Assembly (NCBI RefSeq): GCF_013155295.1
Contig: NZ_JABJXT010000011.1
Span: 92,922 to 156,921, forward strand
Direction: 5' to 3'
Length of the DNA: 64,000 nt
Source of the DNA: Pseudogemmobacter hezensis
GTDB taxonomy: Bacteria > Pseudomonadota > Alphaproteobacteria > Rhodobacterales > Rhodobacteraceae
Shown: one piece after another, positions 54,244 through 61,274 of the stretch
How positions within the stretch are numbered: the stretch's first letter is position 1
Layout of the letters: each line of letters opens with the position of its first letter
Translations under genes and position numbers: made by a program
The notes under the pieces: generated by a model
Database searches by the model: none
What the model was told of the DNA's origin: nothing
The model's input: the letters and a program-made list of their open reading frames with translations, nothing else

Positions 54244-54625
54244 TCCGCCCCTCCTTCCGTTTGTCGTGAGAGGCGAGGATTACCGCGCATTGACACTCCG
54301 GCGGGTATTCCTCATCCGCATCGCCCCGGGCCTCAGCCCCCAGCGCGATCCACGCCACCAGTTCATCCTCTCCCGCCCGGGCCTCGGCGAGTTGGGCGGC
54401 AACGTGCCGCGCCGCTTTCGGCAGCCCCTCGATAGTCCCTGAGCATTCAGGCCCAAGCGCCCCGGCTGTAAACCTGATGCACATAGCTTGGCGGTGGTTT
54501 GCTTCGGCATAGGACTTCACCTCGGCCTCAAGCGCCTAGATGCGGTCGGCTGCCTCAAGGTTATGCGCCTGGCACGGCGGCTGCTTCACGAGCCTCGCCA
54601 TCAGCGTATCGGTGTCAGTGATCAT
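54236..54625 (-). pseudogene. Phage early protein interrupted by an amber codon
   Basis: From an ATG at 54625 with GGAGG 7 bases upstream the frame reads ITDTDTLMARLVKQPPCQAH, NLEAADRI, then TAG (54536-54538), then ALEAEVKSYAEANHRQ and on to 54236 in the same frame. ADRI-x-ALEAEV is a familiar phage pattern where x is Glu or Gln, one base from TAG. The full product would be about 129 residues of an Ea22/Ead-like early protein. The downstream part could restart at a GTG (54520) with GAGG 5 bases before it. Confidence 0.6.
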
Positions 54626-54667
54626 GGGCGGCCTCCGTACGTGCGGAGGGCGTAACTGCCGCTGGTT

Positions 54668-54781
54668 TCAGGCGATGCTGATGAGCAAAAGCAGCACGAC
54701 AATGTCTGTCGCCATAATGGCTGTCACCTGGTCGCGCGAGATGAGGCCGCGGTACCAAAGGAAAAAGGCTGTAGGAAACAC
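54668..54781 (-). CDS. Very small membrane protein ORF
   Basis: A 37-residue ORF (GTG start; an alternative GTG lies 6 bases upstream) reading FPTAFFLWYRGLISRDQVTA, then IMATDIVVLLLLISIA with a hydrophobic C-terminus. GGAGAG lies 5 bases before. It sits in the minus-strand early gene row. Coding character is suggested by the membrane-like segment and spacing only. Confidence 0.4.
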   Translation of the reverse strand: MFPTAFFLWYRGLISRDQVTAIMATDIVVLLLLISIA

Positions 54782-54870
54782 GGTCACTCTCCATAAATCT
54801 CATCAGCAACGTGAGGTTGTGTGATTGGTTCCCTGAGCGTTGATTATTTCGGGCCGGGGCCGCCCCTCCA

Positions 54871-55146
54871 TCACGCGCGGTCATTGAGGGCCTCCGGGAT
54901 GGCGAGACCACAGATCGATACCTCAAACTCACCATCTGCATTGGTCTCGCAGATCACACCGAAGCCCGCGCCCGCGCGCAGGGAGCCGCCCAGATCACTG
55001 GCAATTGGCCCGAGTTTATTCATCAGGTAGTTGAGCAGGTGCATATTGGTCAGGCCTTCTTCGGCCATCACCTCAGCCCGGAATGCACCATTGCCGGTGC
55101 CGTCCAGGCCTTGGGCGAGGTCAATTTTCAGAAGCGTCTCGCTCAC
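54871..55146 (-). CDS. Prophage hypothetical protein
   Basis: A 91-residue protein, SETLLKIDLAQGLDGTGNGA with FGVICETNADGEFEVSICGL near its end. GGAGAG lies 5 bases before the GTG start at 55146, which is preferred to a longer upstream frame that would run over the previous gene. No family recognised; the sequence is soluble and mixed alpha/beta in character. Confidence 0.6.
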   Translation of the reverse strand: MSETLLKIDLAQGLDGTGNGAFRAEVMAEEGLTNMHLLNYLMNKLGPIASDLGGSLRAGAGFGVICETNADGEFEVSICGLAIPEALNDRA

Positions 55147-55177
55147 GTCTCTCTCCTTTGTCTCGCGCATCAGCGCG

Positions 55178-55372
55178 TTATTCGCCAATGTTGGTCGCGC
55201 GATGCCGGGGGCGTTCTGCCAGCACATCATCCCGCACCGCGGGATCAAGGCAGAGGCTGTCCGCGCGGCGATGAAGGCCCCGAAGGTCGGCACGATTGAA
55301 CTTGCCGCCCGGAACTGACCGATGGGCCGCGTCAACGATTTTCTCGAACTGGTCTTTTGCTGAGACACGCAT
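55178..55372 (-). CDS. Small prophage hypothetical protein
   Basis: A 64-residue ORF starting RVSAKDQFEKIVDAAHRSVP whose ATG overlaps the stop of the preceding gene as TGATG, suggesting translational coupling. The C-terminal half is Arg-rich (LRGLHRRADSLCLDPAVRDD). No recognised family. Coding is supported mainly by the coupling. Confidence 0.45.
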   Translation of the reverse strand: MRVSAKDQFEKIVDAAHRSVPGGKFNRADLRGLHRRADSLCLDPAVRDDVLAERPRHRATNIGE

Positions 55373-55653
55373 CAGACTGCCTCACCTTGACCTTGACCTT
55401 GACGTTGACGCTCAAGCTCCGCGAAAGCAGCCTCCTGGGCGGCGATCTGCTCGGGTGTCGGGCCATCATCCGTGGCGGGCGTCAGGCTGGCAAAAGGATC
55501 ATCGCTCACCGACTGTTTGGCCTGTCCGTCGGCTTTTGCGGCCATCTCTTGCGGCTCAGGCAGGATGGTGCTGGCCACCTTGCGGCTGGCTTCGCTTGCC
55601 GACTTCCACCATGCGCGCATGGCTTCTGAGCCGCGCCGGGCTTCATCGTGCAC
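55372..55653 (-). CDS. C-terminal tail of a phage recombination-type protein (fragment)
   Basis: About 93 residues from a GTG at 55653: [34 protein letters not shown], then a Gln/Glu-rich end. The pattern EAMRAWWKSASEASRKV followed by an acidic tail resembles the C-terminal ends of phage RecT/ERF-type annealing proteins. No N-terminal core is present; further upstream the frame runs antisense to a plus-strand gene. I read it as a fragment left by a deletion or recombination at about 55650. Low certainty. Confidence 0.4.
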   Translation of the reverse strand: MHDEARRGSEAMRAWWKSASEASRKVASTILPEPQEMAAKADGQAKQSVSDDPFASLTPATDDGPTPEQIAAQEAAFAELERQRQGQGQGEAV

Positions 55654-56010
55654 TTCGTCCAGGGTTTTCTTCTGATCGCGACCCTCGCCCTGATCCGGCT
55701 GGTCGAGGAACATATCGACGCGCCGAAGGCCAAGATGGGCCTGGGCGGCGCGCTGGAACGCTGGTGGCCGTCCTATGTTCTGCAATGGCGGCAGTCCGAG
55801 GCCTTCCACGGCAAGGCTGATCGAACCCGCAACCACTGGGGCTGGTGTGCCACTGAGGTCGGCCAAGATGCGATCTGGGCTGACTTCGACGCCAGCCAAT
55901 CCGCCGCCATCGCCCAGATGTTGGCAGATGGAATTGACCCCAACGACGTAGGCCCGCCGCCCGGTTTCAAGGTCAAGTGGCCGCGCTTTTCAACGGAGAT
56001 TGCAGCATGA
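55648..56010 (+). CDS. Prophage hypothetical protein
   Basis: A 120-residue ORF (GTG start): HFVQGFLLIATLALIRLVEE gives a possible N-terminal membrane or hydrophobic helix, then GALERWWPSYVLQWRQSEAF and HWGWCATEVGQDAIWADFD. Its stop overlaps the next gene as ATGA, which supports the frame. The first 25 codons overlap the minus-strand fragment head to head, so the real start may be the ATG at 55735. Function unknown. Confidence 0.5.
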   Translation: MHFVQGFLLIATLALIRLVEEHIDAPKAKMGLGGALERWWPSYVLQWRQSEAFHGKADRTRNHWGWCATEVGQDAIWADFDASQSAAIAQMLADGIDPNDVGPPPGFKVKWPRFSTEIAA

Positions 56011-56384
56011 GCGCCGAAACCACCCCTCCCTCCGCTCTCTCTCAGGAAGGAGGGGGGGGCGTGATGGGGGAAAGCGTCAAGGTCCGCGACGGCTATACGA
56101 TCTCGGATGATGGGCTGATCCATTATGCGGAGCGGGCGATCACATGGCCCGAAGCTGACGAAATGGCCGGCCGCAGACTTGACCGGCGCAAGGCTTGGGC
56201 CTTCATCGATGGCGAGCTTTGCGATTGCGTCAGCTGGACGGCGGCCTGTTCGGGCTGCAGCGATGAGGTTGGCGCCGCGCGCGGTGGCGGCTGCTCGGAG
56301 TGCGGCTATCACGGTGTCAGCAGGCAGGCGATGTGGGTGCCCGCTACCTTCGCCCGCGCCACCCCTCATAGGGAGGGCGAGTGA
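56007..56384 (+). CDS. Prophage hypothetical protein with Cys-rich C-terminal part
   Basis: A 125-residue protein starting SAETTPPSALSQEGGGGVMG. CDCVSWTAACSGCSDEVGAA and GGCSECGYHGVSRQAMWVPA at residues 75-112 hold six Cys arranged like a zinc ribbon. The start overlaps the preceding gene by 4 bases. No family is certain; a small nucleic-acid-binding role is possible. Confidence 0.6.
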   Translation: MSAETTPPSALSQEGGGGVMGESVKVRDGYTISDDGLIHYAERAITWPEADEMAGRRLDRRKAWAFIDGELCDCVSWTAACSGCSDEVGAARGGGCSECGYHGVSRQAMWVPATFARATPHREGE

Positions 56385-56391
56385 CATGGAT

Positions 56392-56643
56392 TCAGGCGAC
56401 CAATGCTTCGGTTTTGAAGCCTGCCGATTTGATCGCGGCGATGAACGCGCGTTTGGCTGTGCCAGGGCTTGCGAGGCAATGAATGGCAGCGTCGATGCGG
56501 CTGAGCGCGAGGCTGCGGGCATCATCATCGACCGGCCACTTCTTGCGGAGCCAGTATTGGGCCTGCTCGATGCTGGAGATTTTGGTGATGTCACCCTCGG
56601 TGACGGCGAAGTGCAGGGGTTTGCCCCAGTCTATTTCTATCAT
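56392..56643 (-). CDS. DUF982 family protein
   Basis: An 83-residue protein, IEIDWGKPLHFAVTEGDITK, ISSIEQAQYWLRKKWPVDDD, ALSRIDAAIHCLASPGTAKR and a final AFIAAIKSAG, the DUF982 pattern found many times in rhizobial and rhodobacterial chromosomes and plasmids. Function unknown. It lies alone on the minus strand inside the otherwise plus-strand part of the prophage and may be host-derived cargo. Confidence 0.8.
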   Translation of the reverse strand: MIEIDWGKPLHFAVTEGDITKISSIEQAQYWLRKKWPVDDDARSLALSRIDAAIHCLASPGTAKRAFIAAIKSAGFKTEALVA

Positions 56644-56889
56644 GACCAGCTATATAGGGTGCCTGCTCAAAAAAAGCAAATCTCGCGCCACTCATGGCGA
56701 GAAAAGGGGAAAGCGACCCAACGCGCAAACGCGCCTGCTGACGATGAAACAGCGGCGCGTCTGGCTGACACTCGTAAACAATCACATCGACGCCTGGTCA
56801 TGAGGGCTTTGACCATCGCGCCAGGCACTCACAAAAACCGCCCCCGTCACTCGCACACCGGGGAAACGCGGAAAACACGGATCGGTTGC

Positions 56890-56905
56890 TAGGCAACATT
56901 GCCTA
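56890..56905. promoter_or_regulatory. 16-bp inverted repeat, phage-type operator candidate
   Basis: TAGGCAACATTGCCTA is a perfect inverted repeat with a 2-base centre, 30 bases before the ATG at 56936 in an otherwise gene-free stretch of about 290 bases between divergent genes. This is a typical size and place for a repressor or activator dimer site. No cI-like gene is in the window. The rest of the 56644-56935 gap shows nothing clear. Confidence 0.55.
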
Positions 56906-56935
56906 TGCCGCAGGAAAAAACGGAACGAGGGAAGC

Positions 56936-57526
56936 ATGAGCAGGATCGAGCCTCTGGATCACCAAATCAAGGAAGTGGCCAAGTGGGCCAGGATCCGTCG
57001 CGCGAAGGGCAACCCTAATGGTCGCGGTAAGGCGAAGCCGGTCACGCTGGCTGCGCAGCCGACCAGCTGGGACCGTGGCGCTGATGGCCCTGCCAATCAG
57101 GAGCGGCTGCGCACTGAGCCCGTGACGGATTTCGACCCCGAGACAGGCAAGGAGACGCCAAACCCCAATGGTGTCAAGCGCCGTCGCCGCGACGATTGGG
57201 TGACGCGCTATCACCGGGCCGGGCACCTGACGGATAAGCAGGCGGCTACGGCGCAAAGCCTGCGCATGGCTGCTGAGGGGATGCGTGAACGTGATCCGCT
57301 TGCCGCATTACCGATCGACAGGCGGGCAGGGCAGAGCGATCCAGAGGCTGCGCGCGTGGACAGCCGGGCGTGGTTCCGGCGCATGTGGGCGATGGTGCCG
57401 GTGTCGTCACGGCCTGTCGTCGAGAGGGTGGTGTTGGACGATCAGCCGATTTGGTCCGGTGGCGGGATCGTTGCGCGGGACCGCCATATGTTGCGATTGT
57501 GCGCGGGGCTTGATGCTATCGCTTGA
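56936..57526 (+). CDS. Prophage hypothetical protein (DUF6456-like?)
   Basis: A 196-residue basic protein: SRIEPLDHQIKEVAKWARIR, then WVTRYHRAGHLTDKQAATAQ and SRPVVERVVLDD. The middle (RYHRAGHLTDKQAATAQSLR) and the closing LRLCAGLDAIA look like the late-gene-control-type domain DUF6456 of alphaproteobacterial phages, but this is a weak match by eye. GAGGG lies 5 bases before the ATG. It stands after the operator-like repeat and before a terminator, as expected for a single regulated gene, possibly a late regulator. Confidence 0.6.
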   Translation: MSRIEPLDHQIKEVAKWARIRRAKGNPNGRGKAKPVTLAAQPTSWDRGADGPANQERLRTEPVTDFDPETGKETPNPNGVKRRRRDDWVTRYHRAGHLTDKQAATAQSLRMAAEGMRERDPLAALPIDRRAGQSDPEAARVDSRAWFRRMWAMVPVSSRPVVERVVLDDQPIWSGGGIVARDRHMLRLCAGLDAIA

Positions 57527-57571
57527 CTATACCCTGCAAGAATGATTCTGTGAATTTATCGCCAGCAGGCG

Positions 57572-57602
57572 CGCCCGGAGGAGAGATCCTGCCGGGCGTT
57601 TT
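57572..57602 (+). terminator. Strong terminator
   Basis: CGCCCGGAGGA and TCCTGCCGGGCG form a long stem (7 + 4 pairs with one bulged base) around GAGA, followed by TTTTGC. It ends the gene finishing at 57526. Confidence 0.88.
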
Positions 57603-57666
57603 GCATTCGGTTCGACACCTCATGGCTCTCGACTTATGCTTGCCTCTCAATTCTGAGGAGGCTCAT

Positions 57667-58023
57667 ATGAAGTCGGTTTTGTTTCTTGCTGCCGCGGTCG
57701 CGCTTATTGGACTCGGCGGCTATCGCCAGTTCGGTCAGAGCAGCGTTTCTGCGGAAGATCAGGCGAGGTGCGAGGGAATTATCAGTGCTGAATACGCAAG
57801 CAGCCCTGAAAGCGTTGCTGAATTGGCGCCCAGGTGCAGCGATCCTGGCATGGTCGCTATGATGGATGCGCGCGCAAGCTCGTCCAGCGCACAGGAGGCA
57901 GCTCAATCAATCGCGGCTGCAAATCAGGGTGACTACGTTTCGACCCTGATCAACTGCGCCCTGATCGGTGCTGGCATCGGCGCCCTCGGTGCAGCATTTG
58001 CCGGGCGTCGTCGCGCGGCCTGA
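57667..58023 (+). CDS. Secreted hypothetical protein
   Basis: A 118-residue protein. Residues 1-20 (KSVLFLAAAVALIGLGGYRQ) form a signal peptide or anchor, the mature part has Cys residues (ARCEGIISAEYAS, LAPRCSDPGMVAM) and a C-terminal hydrophobic segment (NCALIGAGIGALGAAFAGR). GAGGAGG lies 8 bases before the ATG, which decides the start. Terminators lie on both sides, so it has its own promoter, as typical for phage morons (host-benefit genes). Function unknown. Confidence 0.65.
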   Translation: MKSVLFLAAAVALIGLGGYRQFGQSSVSAEDQARCEGIISAEYASSPESVAELAPRCSDPGMVAMMDARASSSSAQEAAQSIAAANQGDYVSTLINCALIGAGIGALGAAFAGRRRAA

Positions 58024-58043
58024 GCCTTGATCGTGTCTGAAAG

Positions 58044-58070
58044 CGCCAGCCGTCGGGGTGGCGTTTTGCT
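58044..58070 (+). terminator. Terminator
   Basis: CGCCAGCC and GGGTGGCG form a stem with one mismatch around a 4-base loop, followed by TTTTGCTTTT. It ends the secreted hypothetical gene. Confidence 0.8.
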
Positions 58071-58232
58071 TTTCATCGGCCCGGACGTTCACCCGGCCAC
58101 CACGCCAGCCGTAGCATCCCCGATGGGCGAAAGCCTCAAGCCGCTCTGGGCCGGTCCAGTCATGGGCGCGAATGGCGGTAACCGGGAAGGCGGGACGCCC
58201 CGCCCGGATCACACCGGACAGGGCGAGCCGGG

Positions 58233-58493
58233 TCAACCGAGGCAGAGGAACAGAAGCTCGGAAGTGTAGTCTGCAACAGTGCGGGTAGACGCGGGTTCGG
58301 CTCTCTGCTTTCCGCCTTGCCGGCAGATGCGGGTTGCTTTTGCCTGCGCATTTGCTCGCGCCTCGGCCTGGTTCGCCATCTGGGACACCTGGATTTTCAC
58401 AGATGAGCCGTTGAAATCAGAAACGATTGGGGTGGCTGGAACACAAGCCGTGAGTCCGAGAAGTGCAATTATTGGGATTATTGCGAGTTTCAT
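58233..58493 (-). CDS. Small lipoprotein
   Basis: An 86-residue lipoprotein: KLAIIPIIALLGLTACVPAT with lipobox LTAC, then KIQVSQMANQAEARANAQAK and a C-terminal YTSELLFLC. GAGAG lies 4 bases before the ATG. Two more Cys (TRICRQGGK, FLC) may form a disulfide. Related short lipoproteins occur in many alphaproteobacterial prophages. It lies on the minus strand, divergent from the terminase genes, probably a moron that changes the cell envelope; that is inference. Confidence 0.7.
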   Translation of the reverse strand: MKLAIIPIIALLGLTACVPATPIVSDFNGSSVKIQVSQMANQAEARANAQAKATRICRQGGKQRAEPASTRTVADYTSELLFLCLG

Positions 58494-58572
58494 GATTCTC
58501 TCAAAAGTTGTTAAGCAGCTATTCCATGCGACACCTATTCGGACTGCAACATGAATTCGAAGGGGCAAAAAA

Positions 58573-59073
58573 GTGACCAAGCCCGAAAAAGGCGCGGGCA
58601 AAGGGCTGACCCCCAAGCAAGAGGCTTTCGCCCTCGCATATTTCGAGACAGGCAACGCCGCCGAGGCCTACCGTCGCGCTTATGATGTGGCCGAAAACTC
58701 CCGCGATTCATGGGTCTATGTCGAGGCATGCCAGCTTCTCGATCACCCTAAGATTACCCTAAGGCTACAGGAGCTTCAGGAGCAGGCTGCAAAGCTGTCC
58801 ATCTTCACCCGCCAGAAGGCGCTGGAGGAGCTGGAGGAGGCGCGGGCAAAGGCGATCTCGCTCGACATGCCAGCCGCCGCAGTCAGTGCGATCAACGGCA
58901 AGGTGAAACTGTTCGGCCTCGATGCGCCGACCAAGATCAAGGCTGAGGTAACCGGCAAGGATGGAGGCCCGATCCAGTCGGAAGAGGTAACCGCCCGTGA
59001 ACGCATCGCTCGCCGAATTGCTGGCATCTCAGCCAGAACAGATGCGCCTGGAGATACTGGCGGGGCTGAGTAA
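58573..59073 (+). CDS. Phage terminase small subunit
   Basis: A 166-residue protein of the Terminase_2 family (GTG start): LTPKQEAFALAYFETGNAAE, AYRRAYDVAENSRD, ACQLLDHPKITLRLQEL form the N-terminal DNA-binding helices, followed by the oligomerising helix LEELEEARAKAISLDMPAAA. It recognises the phage DNA packaging site. AAGGGG lies 7 bases before the start. It overlaps the large-subunit gene by 77 bases. Confidence 0.9.
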   Translation: MTKPEKGAGKGLTPKQEAFALAYFETGNAAEAYRRAYDVAENSRDSWVYVEACQLLDHPKITLRLQELQEQAAKLSIFTRQKALEELEEARAKAISLDMPAAAVSAINGKVKLFGLDAPTKIKAEVTGKDGGPIQSEEVTARERIARRIAGISARTDAPGDTGGAE

Positions 59074-60331
59074 CGAAGAGGCTGCGGCCCTTGAATACGA
59101 CTGGCAGTTCAGGGCTCGGAAGAACCAGCTTGCCCCACCGGGCGACTGGCAGACATGGCTGGCCCTTGCTGGTCGCGGCTTTGGCAAGACCGAGGCGGGC
59201 GCTCAGTGGGTCCGTCAGCGGGTAGCAGAGGGCGCCCGATCCATCGCCCTTGTGGCGGAGACGCAGAAAGACCTTGAGGAGGTCATGGTTGCCCGGCTGG
59301 TGAAGATCCACCCGCCCGGAGAGGAGCCGAAGGTCCGATATAAACCAGTCAGGGTGATCTGGCCGAATGGTGCGATTGCCCTGGGCTATAACGGCACCGA
59401 GCCGAACCAGCTGCGCGGCCCCGAGTTTGATACTGCCTGGGTCGATGAGCTGGCAAAATACCGATACGCCCGCGAAACATGGGACATGCTGCAATTCACG
59501 ATGCGCAGCGGGCCAGATCCGCGCGTGTTCGTCACCACTACGCCACGGCCGATCCCGGTCCTGCGCGAGATCCTTGCTGACAAGACCACGGTCGTCACAC
59601 GAGGATCGACATTCGATAATGCGGGAAACCTGCCCAAATCATTCCTGACCAAGCTGAAGGCGAGATACGAGGGCACGCGCCTCGGGCGGCAGGAACTCAA
59701 CGCTGAGATGCTGGACGATCTTCCTGGAGCACTCTGGACGCGGGCGATGTTCGACGCACCGGATGGCAGCGGGCAGATCGGCAGGGTGATAAAAGCGCCG
59801 GATCTTCAAAGGATCGTTGTTGCGGTTGACCCATCCGGCACCGGGGGCTCGGGTGACGGCGGCGACAGTATCGGCATCGTGGTCGCGGGCCTTGGCGTTG
59901 ATGGGCGCGGCTATGTGCTGGCAGACCGGACCTATAAGCTTTCCCCGGCAGGATGGGGCAGGCGGGCCGTCGAGGCTTTCCACGAGTTCTCAGCCGACCG
60001 GATCGTCGCAGAGCGCAACTTCGGCGGCGCAATGGTTGAGCATGTGATCCGCAAGACGGATGCAAAGGTCGCCTACAAGGAAGTCACCGCCAGCCGCGGC
60101 AAGGTTGCCCGGGCCGAGCCGGTGGCGGCGCTCTACGAGCAGGGAAAGATCAGCCATGTCGGGGCCTTCCCTGATCTGGAGGACCAGTGCTGCCTGATCG
60201 GGCCTGACGACTTCATCGGCGAGGGCAGCCCCGACCGGGCCGATGCGCTGGTGTGGGCGCTTACGGAATTGATGCTGGGCGAAGAGCCGCCAACCGCCCA
60301 ACTATTCCTCAAATCGAGGCAGAGAACATGA
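58997..60331 (+). CDS. Phage terminase large subunit
   Basis: A 444-residue packaging ATPase/nuclease. The ATPase part has the adenine/Walker A region WLALAGRGFGKTEAGAQWV, Walker B DTAWVDELAKYRY and the coupling motif FVTTTPRPIPVL. The nuclease part has IVVAVDPSGTGG, RIVAERNFGGAM and GSPDRADALVWALTEL, with the catalytic aspartates. It looks complete and resembles terminases of rhodobacterial phages and gene transfer agents. The portal gene starts within its stop codon (ATGA). Translation from GTG at 58997 is assumed. Confidence 0.93.
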   Translation: MNASLAELLASQPEQMRLEILAGLSNEEAAALEYDWQFRARKNQLAPPGDWQTWLALAGRGFGKTEAGAQWVRQRVAEGARSIALVAETQKDLEEVMVARLVKIHPPGEEPKVRYKPVRVIWPNGAIALGYNGTEPNQLRGPEFDTAWVDELAKYRYARETWDMLQFTMRSGPDPRVFVTTTPRPIPVLREILADKTTVVTRGSTFDNAGNLPKSFLTKLKARYEGTRLGRQELNAEMLDDLPGALWTRAMFDAPDGSGQIGRVIKAPDLQRIVVAVDPSGTGGSGDGGDSIGIVVAGLGVDGRGYVLADRTYKLSPAGWGRRAVEAFHEFSADRIVAERNFGGAMVEHVIRKTDAKVAYKEVTASRGKVARAEPVAALYEQGKISHVGAFPDLEDQCCLIGPDDFIGEGSPDRADALVWALTELMLGEEPPTAQLFLKSRQRT

Positions 60332-61236
60332 TCGCAAACGAGCGCACGGCGCACGCCCTTCGGGCCATCGCCGCGACGATGGCCGATCAAAAGCATGATC
60401 ATAACGGCGATTTCGGCTATCCTGATCATATCAACTTCCCGATGCTCTATGGCATGTGGGATCGCAATTCTCTGGCCGGTGCCGGGGTGTCGCGCATTTC
60501 AGATACGGTCTGGCGCGAGATGCCCAGGCTGCAAGAGCGGGAGGCTTCACATAGCGAGACTGCGCAAGAGAAGCTGATCCGTGAGACGTTTGATGACCGC
60601 CGCCTGTGGCAGAAGCTGGCCGAGGCGCACATGCGATCCCTCGTTGGTGATTACGGTGCGGCAATCCTGCGCATCGCGGATGGAAAGGCCTGGCACGAGC
60701 CGGTTGAAAGCGTAGCAGGCGGTATTAAGGCGATCTGGGACATCATCCCGGCATGGGAAAGCCAACTGGTCGTCTCGAAATGGGAGCAGAATCCAAGGGC
60801 CGCCAACTACGGCCAGCCCGCACTTTATCAGTTCAACGAGGTGCAGATTGAGGACGGAAAGCCGCGCGGCACGGTGCGGTCAATGCAGATCCATCCGGAT
60901 CGAGTACTGATCTGGTCCAGCACCGGAGATACCTTCGGGCGCTCGGTTCTCCGCCACGGTTTCAATAGCCTGATCGACTATGCCAAGGTGATCGGGGCCG
61001 GGGGGGAAGGCTTCTGGAAGGCTGCGCGGTCCAGCATGCAGCTGGAGGTTATGCCCGAGGCAAAGCTGCAAGACCTGGCGGCGGCCATGGGTGTGAAGAT
61101 TGATGAGCTGCCCGATAAGCTGGACGAGGCGGTTTCGGATTTCGGCAAGGGCTACGATAAATCGCTGATGATGCAGGGGATCAAGGCAACTCCCGTGGGT
61201 GTCACGATGACAGCCCCTCGACAGCGGCAGAACTGA
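60328..61236 (+). pseudogene. Phage portal protein (DUF1073/Phage_portal_3 type), C-terminally truncated
   Basis: About 302 residues: IANERTAHALRAIAATMADQ, YPDHINFPMLYGMWDRNSLA and VLIWSSTGDTFGRSVLRHGF are portal landmarks of the DUF1073 family (the family that in other phages carries the Acb1 anti-CBASS domain at its end). Normal members are 430-600 residues or more. This one stops soon after KGYDKSLMMQGIKATPVGVT, at a point where others continue for 100 or more residues, and the DNA passes directly into a tail-gene frame. So the 3' part is lost by a deletion at about 61200-61220. ATGA overlap with the terminase. Confidence 0.85.
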
Positions 61237-61274
61237 CCTTCACCCTGTCGGGGCTGGACACTCAGGGCGCAAAC

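Noticed and set aside
54615..54941. Minus-strand open frame of 108 codons in the prophage
   Set aside because: Arg/Ser/His-rich shadow that overlaps better-supported small genes in other frames.
56641..56802. 53-codon plus-strand ORF in the gap before the operator-like repeat
   Set aside because: Very basic, no ribosome binding site, and its start overlaps the DUF982 start on the other strand; not strong enough to call.
60328..61236. Anti-CBASS (Acb1) function for the DUF1073 protein
   Set aside because: Only the portal-like part is present; the C-terminal region where the Acb1 domain would lie is deleted, so an anti-defence role cannot be supported.
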